Source of the DNA: an uncultured Eubacteriales bacterium
GTDB lineage: Bacteria > Bacillota > Clostridia > Oscillospirales > UBA644
Length of the DNA: 6,446 bases
NCBI GenBank assembly: GCA_934486965.1
Contig: CAKSQP010000084.1
Span: 1 to 6,446 of the forward strand
Reading direction: 5' to 3'
The position numbers and the translations under genes are program-made. Shown piece after piece: positions 1 through 5,107 of this stretch (the stretch's first letter is position 1; every line of letters begins with the position of its first letter). Below the pieces are notes generated by a model. It was given only the letters and a program-made list of their open reading frames with translations. It was not told where the DNA came from and ran no database searches.

Positions 1-297
1 GTCGCCGATAACGTCGGACGCTATTTCAACCTTTGCTCCGAGGAGTTCGGAAAGTTTTTCGGCAACGGGAGCAAGGGAATATTTCATATTGAATTCGCCC
101 TTGGGTCTGCCGAGATGAGAACAAAGGATAACTTTTGCATTGTGCGAAAGCAAATACTTGATAGTCGGAAGAGCCTCGACTATTCTCTTGGCGTCGGTGA
201 TAACACCGTCCTTCATAGGAACGTTAAAGTCACATCTTACGAGGACTTTTTTGCCGGAGACGTCAATGTCTTCAACAGTTTTCTTGTTATAATTCAT
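1..297 (-). CDS. pgk: Phosphoglycerate kinase, N-terminal 99 residues (partial at window edge)
   Basis: Cytosolic glycolytic enzyme that transfers phosphate between 1,3-bisphosphoglycerate and ADP to give 3-phosphoglycerate and ATP. The 99 codons present run in frame from the ATG at 297 to the window edge and cover about a quarter of a usual ~400-residue protein. Visible family motifs are RCDFNVP (residues 21-27) and SHLGRPKG (60-67), and the substrate-binding residues D23, N25, R38, H61 and R64 are all in place. The start is supported by an AAAGGA Shine-Dalgarno (307-312) nine bases before the ATG and by the normal family N-terminus. It follows the VanY-like gene by about 100 bases in the same direction, but an AT-rich region with a possible promoter lies between, so it may be transcribed separately. 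The rest of the gene, and whether gap or tpi follow, is outside the window. No anomaly is seen. Identity is near certain. Confidence 0.97.
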   Translation of the reverse strand, partial: MNYNKKTVEDIDVSGKKVLVRCDFNVPMKDGVITDAKRIVEALPTIKYLLSHNAKVILCSHLGRPKGEFNMKYSLAPVAEKLSELLGAKVEIASDVIGD

Positions 298-306
298 AAC
301 AAACCA

Positions 307-312
307 TCCTTT
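307..312 (-). promoter_or_regulatory. Ribosome-binding site of pgk
   Basis: On the minus strand the sequence reads AAAGGA, nine bases before the ATG at 297. It fixes the pgk start, because no other in-frame start with a Shine-Dalgarno is seen nearby. Confidence 0.8.
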
Positions 313-335
313 ATTTATATTTTTTACCGTTTAAT

Positions 336-369
336 ATTATAAAGATAAAATTTAACAATTTATTGTCGA
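336..369 (-). promoter_or_regulatory. Possible promoter region of pgk (AT-rich, boxes uncertain)
   Basis: The minus strand between the VanY-like gene and pgk is very AT-rich. It holds a perfect TATAAT (336-341), but no good -35 box lies 16-18 bases upstream of it. An alternative pairing is TCGACA (364-369) with TATCTT (342-347) at a 16-base spacing. Either would give a 5' leader of about 30-40 bases. A short inverted repeat ACAAT-TT-ATTGT (355-366) overlaps this area. A promoter here is likely on context, but the exact boxes are a guess. Confidence 0.45.
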
Positions 370-398
370 TATTGAAAAAACTGTATAAACTGACAAAA

Positions 399-1250
399 TT
401 ATTCAACAAACTGAAGTTTTTGTTCAGCGTCGAGTTTCGCGATTTTAAGGTAATCGATATATTCTTCAAGCGTAATGTTGTTTTCGTATATATAAGTGCT
501 TGATTCAACGCTTCCGACATATCTGAAAATCATAGAGTTGAAACTGTAACCCGTGACATTCGATTTGTTTTCGGGATAACGCAGGATAAATCCGTAACGG
601 TGCGCGTTTTCTTTCAGAAAGTTAAAAAGGTCGGTGGAAACAAAATCGTCCGAAGTCATATTTCTCGTTTCGCCGATCTCGACCAAAAGCCCCGTCTGGA
701 ATTCGCTGCAACCGGGTTTGGCGACGACCTCCGTCGCTTTCTGCTCGGCTTCCGTCGCGGTATAACCGCCGTTCATAAACGACTGAACTTTTGTATTAAA
801 AGCGTCCTGCTGTTCTTTCTGAGTTCTGAAACCCGAAATTACGATATGCTTTTTTAATCCCGCCTCGTTTGCCGCGGCAAAAAGTTCGGAGAGCGCCTCT
901 GCGGCTCTTGTTTCAAGTTGCCTTGCGGAATTTTCAACCGAAGAAACGGTCATGGTTTTATAATCCTCGGGAAGCGGGTTGTCTTTATTTACCACAATAA
1001 GATAACTCGAATTAAGATAGTTGTTGTATTTATCGACAAGCGCTTTGTAGTTATCAGAATCCTGACTGACGGTCAGTTTATTGCCCGCATCGGGAGCCGT
1101 CTGGGTCGCGTTTTTGTTTTCCAGTATCTTATCGAATGCAGGAGAAAGTTTATCCGAAAGAAAGAAAAGGCAGAAGAACGTAACGGTAAGGACCACCGCG
1201 ATAATTATTGAAAATATATATAAAAAAGAAACGTTATTTTTATTTCGCAT
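399..1250 (-). CDS. Membrane-anchored VanY-like (M15B) D,D-carboxypeptidase homologue, probably inactive
   Basis: A 283-residue protein. Residues 1-6 are short and basic, 8-31 form one hydrophobic segment (signal anchor), about 32-75 are a polar linker, and the rest is an extracellular domain of the VanY/M15B D-alanyl-D-alanine carboxypeptidase type. Family landmarks seen are SGFRTQKEQ (139-147), PGCSEFQTGLLVEIG (179-193), and NAHRYGFILRYP then TG..F....FRYVG (215-246). In active members the second motif is SxHxxGxAxD and the last is ExxH. Here the first histidine is F184, the aspartate is E191, the catalytic glutamate is N238 and the last histidine is I241. All zinc ligands and the catalytic residue are therefore replaced while the surrounding motif is kept. 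Peptidoglycan binding or a regulatory role is possible; cleavage is unlikely. The start at 1250 is chosen because it has a GAGGTG Shine-Dalgarno and because the promoter -10 box covers the longer in-frame ATG at 1313. It has its own promoter. The frame is intact, with no sign of decay. Confidence 0.88.
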   Translation of the reverse strand: MRNKNNVSFLYIFSIIIAVVLTVTFFCLFFLSDKLSPAFDKILENKNATQTAPDAGNKLTVSQDSDNYKALVDKYNNYLNSSYLIVVNKDNPLPEDYKTMTVSSVENSARQLETRAAEALSELFAAANEAGLKKHIVISGFRTQKEQQDAFNTKVQSFMNGGYTATEAEQKATEVVAKPGCSEFQTGLLVEIGETRNMTSDDFVSTDLFNFLKENAHRYGFILRYPENKSNVTGYSFNSMIFRYVGSVESSTYIYENNITLEEYIDYLKIAKLDAEQKLQFVE

Positions 1251-1254
1251 ATTG

Positions 1255-1260
1255 CACCTC
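1255..1260 (-). promoter_or_regulatory. Ribosome-binding site that decides the VanY-like gene start
   Basis: The minus strand reads GAGGTG followed by CAAT and the ATG at 1250. The in-frame ATG further upstream (1311-1313) lacks such a site and overlaps the -10 box, so 1250 is the start. Confidence 0.85.
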
Positions 1261-1311
1261 GTGTTTTTTTTGCACGCGACAAAAGTCGAATGCCCGAATT
1301 TACACGGATAC

Positions 1312-1340
1312 ATTATACACTATTTTCGACCGTTAGTCAA
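1312..1340 (-). promoter_or_regulatory. Sigma-A promoter of the VanY-like gene
   Basis: The minus strand has TTGACT (1335-1340) as -35, a 17-base spacer, and TATAAT (1312-1317) as -10, which is one mismatch from full consensus. The transcription start is expected near 1305, giving a leader of about 55 bases before the ATG at 1250. An inverted repeat frames the -35 and abuts the -10, suggesting the promoter is strong but controlled. Confidence 0.88.
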
Positions 1341-1358
1341 GCATGACTGAAAATAGTG
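1318..1358. repeat. Perfect 10-base inverted repeat framing the promoter, candidate operator
   Basis: The arms are CACTATTTTC (1318-1327) and GAAAATAGTG (1349-1358), an exact reverse-complement pair with 21 bases between. Arm centres are 31 bases apart, about three helical turns, so both arms face the same side of the helix. A second, shorter pair AGTCA/TGACT (1335-1339, 1344-1348) lies inside, next to one arm. One arm abuts the -10 box and fills the end of the spacer; the other lies just upstream of the -35 box. This placement fits a dimeric repressor site. A role in RNA folding downstream of the aldo-keto reductase gene is the alternative. No known regulator consensus is recognised. Confidence 0.6.
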
Positions 1359-1382
1359 CGGCGGAAGTAAAAATTCCGCCGC
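1358..1382 (-). terminator. Probable terminator of the regulator-kinase-binding protein-reductase operon
   Basis: A perfect 9-base stem GCGGCGGAA/TTCCGCCGC (1358-1366 with 1374-1382) encloses a 7-base loop and begins 12 bases after the stop codon of the aldo-keto reductase gene. The transcript that follows reads ACUAUUUUC, so the U-run is short and interrupted, and termination may be incomplete. The hairpin shares its last base with the candidate operator of the next gene. Confidence 0.65.
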
Positions 1383-1394
1383 AATTAAACTTTA

Positions 1395-2384
1395 TCAGAG
1401 AGCCGTGTCGTCGATCTCCCGAAGTTCCTCCTCGGTAAACGAAATATTTTCTGCGGCTTTGATGTTGTCGAGTATCTGCGAGGGTTTGGACGCTCCGATA
1501 AGCACGGAAGTTACTTTTCCGTCGCGGAGTATCCAGGCAAGCGCCATTTCAGCCAGAGTCTGTCCCCTCTTTTCGGCAATCGCCGAAAGTTTTCTTATTT
1601 TTTCGAGTTTTTCTTCTGTTATAGCATTTTCCTTAAGAAATCTGCCGTCAGTCCTTATTCTGCTGTCTTCGGGAATCCCGTGAAGATATCTGTCGGTAAG
1701 CATTCCCTGCGCGAGAGGACTGAATGCTATAATTCCCTTTCCGAGACGGTATGCAGTCTCTTTGAGCCCGTTATTTTCGACGGTGCGGTCAAAAATCGAA
1801 TATCTGTTCTGCGCAATTATAAAAGGACATCTCATTTCTTTGAGTATCGCGGTCGCCTTTTCAAGTCTTTCGCCGTCGTAGTTTGAAAGTCCCGCATAAA
1901 GCGCCTTACCGTTTCGGACAGCCTGAGAAAGAGCGTCCATGGTTTCCTCGAGCGGTGTTTCGGGGTCGGGACGGTGATGGTAGAAAATATCGACATAGTC
2001 AAGCCCCATTCTCTTAAGACTTGCATCAAGGCTTGCGATAAGATATTTTTTACTTCCCCAGTCGCCGTAAGGGCCGTCCCACATAGTGTATCCCGCTTTG
2101 GTGCTTATAATCATCTCATCGCGGTAAGCGCCCATCTCTTCGCGAAGAATTTTTCCGAAATTCTTTTCCGCGCTTCCGGGTTCGGGACCGTAGTTGTTTG
2201 CAAGGTCAAAATGCGTTATACCGTTGTCAAACGCGGTAAAGCACAGATCTTTCATATTTGCATAAGGCGAAGTGTCTCCGAAATTATGCCAAAGTCCCAG
2301 AGAAAAAGCAGGCAGTTTGAGTCCGCTGTTTCCGCAACGGAAATACTTCATAGTATCATATCTTTTTTCATTTGCGTTATACAT
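1395..2384 (-). CDS. Aldo-keto reductase, AKR14/YghZ (L-glyceraldehyde 3-phosphate reductase) type
   Basis: A 329-residue cytosolic NADPH-dependent oxidoreductase of the (alpha/beta)8-barrel aldo-keto reductase superfamily. The N-terminus (RY..MKYFRCG.SGLKLPAFSLGLWHNFGD, residues 8-37) is the signature of the YghZ/AKR14 group, whose members reduce L-glyceraldehyde 3-phosphate and methylglyoxal-type aldehydes. The catalytic tetrad is visible as D60, Y65, K96 and H137 (FYHHRPD). Cofactor-binding stretches are AFSPLAQGMLTDRYL (220-234) and IGASKPSQI.DN (296-307). Length is normal and the frame intact. The start at 2384 fits the family N-terminus and has AAAGGA nine bases upstream, directly beside the stop of the binding-protein gene (15-base gap). 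It is the last gene of the operon and the only metabolic enzyme there, so its substrate is probably tied to the ligand sensed by the upstream proteins. The family is clear; the exact substrate is inference. Confidence 0.93.
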   Translation of the reverse strand: MYNANEKRYDTMKYFRCGNSGLKLPAFSLGLWHNFGDTSPYANMKDLCFTAFDNGITHFDLANNYGPEPGSAEKNFGKILREEMGAYRDEMIISTKAGYTMWDGPYGDWGSKKYLIASLDASLKRMGLDYVDIFYHHRPDPETPLEETMDALSQAVRNGKALYAGLSNYDGERLEKATAILKEMRCPFIIAQNRYSIFDRTVENNGLKETAYRLGKGIIAFSPLAQGMLTDRYLHGIPEDSRIRTDGRFLKENAITEEKLEKIRKLSAIAEKRGQTLAEMALAWILRDGKVTSVLIGASKPSQILDNIKAAENISFTEEELREIDDTAL

Positions 2385-2393
2385 AACAACATA

Positions 2394-2399
2394 TCCTTT
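2394..2399 (-). promoter_or_regulatory. Ribosome-binding site of the aldo-keto reductase gene
   Basis: AAAGGA on the minus strand starts on the base right after the TAG stop of the binding-protein gene and is nine bases before the ATG at 2384. This tight packing supports co-transcription. Confidence 0.75.
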
Positions 2400-3368
2400 C
2401 TATTTGAATCCGAATACAAGTTTTTGAGTATCGCTGTCAAAAAGGTTATCGCGGGTAACTGCGAAAACGTCGGTATAAAGAATAGGTCCGTCAGGCATTT
2501 CGCCTCTTATGAGCGCCGCGGCGTATTTCACCGAAAGGTACCCCATCGCGAACGGGTTCTGAACAATAAGAGCGTCCATTTCCCCCGTCTCGATCATTCC
2601 GACGGAAACCGTATTGGTATCAAAGCCAACCGCTCTGACTTTATCCGAAAGTCCGAGTTGTTTTACGGCATACCCGACTCCGAGAGTCATCCATTCGTTA
2701 AAGCCGACAATAACGTCAATACCCGGATTTGCCGTCAATAAGGAGACAGCCGCCTGAGTAGCGCTTGTAAGGTTTGAATCCGCAGTGACGGTATCAAGGA
2801 TTTTAACGCCCGGAACAGAAGAAGCGTATTCTCTGAACCCAGCCTCTCTCTGAATCCCGTTGTCAGTCCCTGCGGCGAAATTAAGAAGCCCGACAGTTAC
2901 TATCTTTTCGCCCGAAAAGCCGTCGAGCGCCGCTTTTGCCGCCTGTCTTCCCGCCTCAAAATTATCTGTTCCGATAAAGAGACTTACGTTTCCGGAATCA
3001 ACGCCGCTGTCTACGGTCACTACTTTAATTCCGTTTTTAACCGCTTCGTTTACCGCGTCCGAGTTCTCCGTATAACTTATGGCGGAAAGAACTATTGCGT
3101 CGACCCCGTCGCGTATCGCGCCGTATATCATATCGTTCTGGGTCGCGTAGTCTTCTTCGTTCAAAGGACCTTTGAATGTGACCGAAACGTTATATTCTAC
3201 CGCAGCACTGTTCACCCCGTCTTCGACATTGTGCCAAAAATCGGAATCGACAGCCTTTACTATGACCGCGATCTTTTTATTTTCGACCGAAGAAGACGTC
3301 CCGCAGGCACAGAGGCAAACTATGAGAGAAAAGCACAGGAAAATGAGCAGGAAACGCTTAAATTTCAT
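2400..3368 (-). CDS. Lipoprotein sugar-binding protein, RbsB-like (Peripla_BP_4 family), candidate co-sensor
   Basis: A 322-residue extracytoplasmic solute-binding protein anchored by lipid. Residues 1-21 are a lipoprotein signal peptide (basic MKFKR, hydrophobic core, lipobox LCAC), with C22 as the expected acylated residue. The mature part is the two-lobe type I fold of ribose/galactose-binding proteins: DSDFWHNVEDGVNSAA (41-56), VVTVDSGVDS (117-125), IGTDNFEAGRQAA (132-144), DNGIQREAGFREY (169-181), GFNEWMTLG (222-230), VGFDTN (247-252) and ALIVQNPFAMGY (266-277). F44/W45, D120, R174, N224, D250 and Q270 sit where sugar contacts fall in this family. Its ATG lies inside the last codons of the kinase gene, and AAAGGG nine bases upstream (3378-3383) is a fair Shine-Dalgarno. 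No ABC ATPase or permease gene accompanies it in the window, so a sensing role with the adjacent kinase is inferred. A role in transport remains possible if transporter genes lie upstream. The ligand is unknown. Confidence 0.93.
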   Translation of the reverse strand: MKFKRFLLIFLCFSLIVCLCACGTSSSVENKKIAVIVKAVDSDFWHNVEDGVNSAAVEYNVSVTFKGPLNEEDYATQNDMIYGAIRDGVDAIVLSAISYTENSDAVNEAVKNGIKVVTVDSGVDSGNVSLFIGTDNFEAGRQAAKAALDGFSGEKIVTVGLLNFAAGTDNGIQREAGFREYASSVPGVKILDTVTADSNLTSATQAAVSLLTANPGIDVIVGFNEWMTLGVGYAVKQLGLSDKVRAVGFDTNTVSVGMIETGEMDALIVQNPFAMGYLSVKYAAALIRGEMPDGPILYTDVFAVTRDNLFDSDTQKLVFGFK

Positions 3369-5094
3369 AATCTTCCGCCCTTTCCACTTTAGGTATGCGA
3401 ACCTTGATTTTTGTTCCCACGTCGAGTTCGCTTTCTACGGTTATTCCGTATTTATCGCCGAAATATATCTTCAAACGGTCGTTTACATTCTTTACGCCTA
3501 TACCGCTTGAGTCACTGCGTTCCTTGAGAAGTATTTTCCTGCACTGTTCCTCGGTCATTCCGACGCCGTTATCCTCAACCGTAATGATGATATCGTCGGG
3601 ATCGTCCTCCGCAGTCTTTGCTGATATCTGAATGTGACCTTCGTCCACCATACGGTCAAGTCCGTGATAGATAGCGTTTTCAATAAGCGGCTGAACCGTT
3701 ATTTTATTGCAGAAATAATTCTCAAGAGTCTCGTCTATATCAAAATCGTAAGAAAACTGATTTTTATATCTGTAACTCTGAATGACGAGATAACTCTTTG
3801 CATGAGTCATTTCGTCCTTTATCGGAATGAGTTCCCGTCCGCGGCTGATACTTATTCTGAAAAGTCTCGCAAGAGCGCCGACCATAACGGTCGCGTCCTC
3901 ATTTTTACCCTGTTCGCACATCCACTGTATCGAATCAAGAGTATTATACAGAAAATGCGGGTTTATCTGCGCCTGAAGCGCCTTAAGTTCCGTCTTGCGA
4001 AGCACCGTTTCTTCCCTGCGGACTTTCTCCATAAGTTCCTTTATTCTTTCGGACATATCTCCGAAAGACGAAGAAAGACTCTGCAGTTCCGTCACGGTTT
4101 CGTTTTCCGCGGTATAAACATAATCTGCAGCGTTTTCTTCAAAAGCGCGCATTTCCTTCACAAGGGAGCGGACGGGCGCCGTAACAACCTTCGAATATAT
4201 CACAAGAACGATGCAGGAAATTGCGACGGTGCAAAGAAGGCTTATCGCAATACTTACTATTATCTGCGACTGTCTTTCAAGTTCGAGTTCGTCCGTGTGG
4301 CTTACGCCGACGACCTTCCATCTGCCGTCGGAAGTCGTCGATACCGTCGTTATTATATTCTTATCGACATGAGCGCCGTCGGAAAGGGCTGCCGAGGTTT
4401 TTGAATCCTCGGTTTTTACGCCCATGAACAGAAGTTGCTGTTGCGGGTGATAAACGATATTTCCGTCTTTGTCGACAATATAACAGTATCCCTGTCTTCC
4501 TACCCCGACATCGTCTATATATTTACCCATTTGGGAGAAACGGAAATCTATTGCAATATATTTTTCCGTTCCGAACACAGGTTCGGTTATTGTTTTTCCG
4601 AAAGTCACGACCCACGGATAAACACCCTCATACAGTGTCTGAACATGGGGCGACGACGGTTGTCCTCTGTCAAAAAGTTCTTTATTGAAAGAAAGATCTT
4701 TATATATATTTTTTTTCAGGTTATACCATTCTTCGGCGCTCGACATCAGAATTCCGCCGTTTTCATCGTATACGGTGATCGCAAAGATATCGTCCTGAAA
4801 TTTCGCGACCGACGACGCCTTTTCGGAAAATTCCTCAATATCCTTGCTTTCTTCAAGAATATCAAGTACGGAATTCAGTTTTTCTTCCATCGACTCAAGA
4901 GTCGAACTGACAGTCAGGTTCGCCTGTCTTACGGTCTGCTCCGAATTGAGTTTCGCGTCGCGCAGCAGCGAATTGCTGTATACCGACGCAAAGATCGCGA
5001 TACAGACGGAGACGGCGACAAGCGACGCCGCGGCAATGGCGACGACCGTCAGGGTATATAAACTTGCGGAAAAAGGTTTCCGTTGTTTTCTCAT
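3358..5094 (-). CDS. YesM/LytS-family sensor histidine kinase with extracellular Cache-type domain
   Basis: A 578-residue membrane kinase. In order: a basic N-terminus, transmembrane segment 1 (about 13-37), an extracellular region of about 235 residues resembling dCache_1 (DIFAITVYDENGGILMSS 102-119; GRQGYCYIVDKDGNIVYHP 199-217; DGRWKVVGVS 256-265), transmembrane segment 2 (about 277-300), a HAMP-like linker (about 301-355), a short coiled coil, the His_kinase domain (PF06580 type) and a HATPase domain. The phospho-acceptor is H380 in QAQINPHFLYNTL. The N box is IENAIYHG (471-478, N473), and the glycine-rich boxes are DNGVGM (508-513) and GIGVKNVNDRL (531-541). All needed residues are present, so it should be active. 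The start at 5094 is chosen over the longer in-frame ATG at 5172 because AGGGAGA (5101-5107) precedes it, the N-terminus then runs straight into the membrane segment, and the longer form would overlap the regulator gene by 67 bases. Its cognate partner is surely the regulator 11 bases upstream. Ligand unknown. Confidence 0.95.
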   Translation of the reverse strand: MRKQRKPFSASLYTLTVVAIAAASLVAVSVCIAIFASVYSNSLLRDAKLNSEQTVRQANLTVSSTLESMEEKLNSVLDILEESKDIEEFSEKASSVAKFQDDIFAITVYDENGGILMSSAEEWYNLKKNIYKDLSFNKELFDRGQPSSPHVQTLYEGVYPWVVTFGKTITEPVFGTEKYIAIDFRFSQMGKYIDDVGVGRQGYCYIVDKDGNIVYHPQQQLLFMGVKTEDSKTSAALSDGAHVDKNIITTVSTTSDGRWKVVGVSHTDELELERQSQIIVSIAISLLCTVAISCIVLVIYSKVVTAPVRSLVKEMRAFEENAADYVYTAENETVTELQSLSSSFGDMSERIKELMEKVRREETVLRKTELKALQAQINPHFLYNTLDSIQWMCEQGKNEDATVMVGALARLFRISISRGRELIPIKDEMTHAKSYLVIQSYRYKNQFSYDFDIDETLENYFCNKITVQPLIENAIYHGLDRMVDEGHIQISAKTAEDDPDDIIITVEDNGVGMTEEQCRKILLKERSDSSGIGVKNVNDRLKIYFGDKYGITVESELDVGTKIKVRIPKVERAEDYEI

Positions 5095-5100
5095 CTGATA

Positions 5101-5107
5101 TCTCCCT
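5101..5107 (-). promoter_or_regulatory. Ribosome-binding site that decides the kinase start
   Basis: AGGGAGA on the minus strand overlaps the TAG stop of the regulator gene (5106-5108) and lies six bases before the ATG at 5094. It supports the shorter kinase start and coupling of the two genes. Confidence 0.8.

Noticed and set aside
343..360. Full Rex operator upstream of pgk
   Set aside because: Only one half-site (TTGTTAA) matches; the second half does not, and such AT-rich heptamers are common in this spacer.
298..398. Intrinsic terminator after the VanY-like gene
   Set aside because: A T-run follows the stop on the minus strand, but no convincing GC-containing stem precedes it.
1251..1313. 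Longer start for the VanY-like protein at the in-frame ATG at 1313
   Set aside because: That ATG lies within the -10 box of a near-consensus promoter, has no Shine-Dalgarno, and would put a polar 21-residue extension before the membrane segment.
1974..2741. Plus-strand open frame of 255 codons
   Set aside because: It spans the opposite strand of the aldo-keto reductase and binding-protein genes, has no recognisable domain or Shine-Dalgarno, and its protein looks like antisense translation.
3634..4404. Plus-strand open frame of 256 codons
   Set aside because: It lies wholly antisense to the histidine kinase catalytic and linker regions, whose motifs prove the minus-strand frame is the real one.
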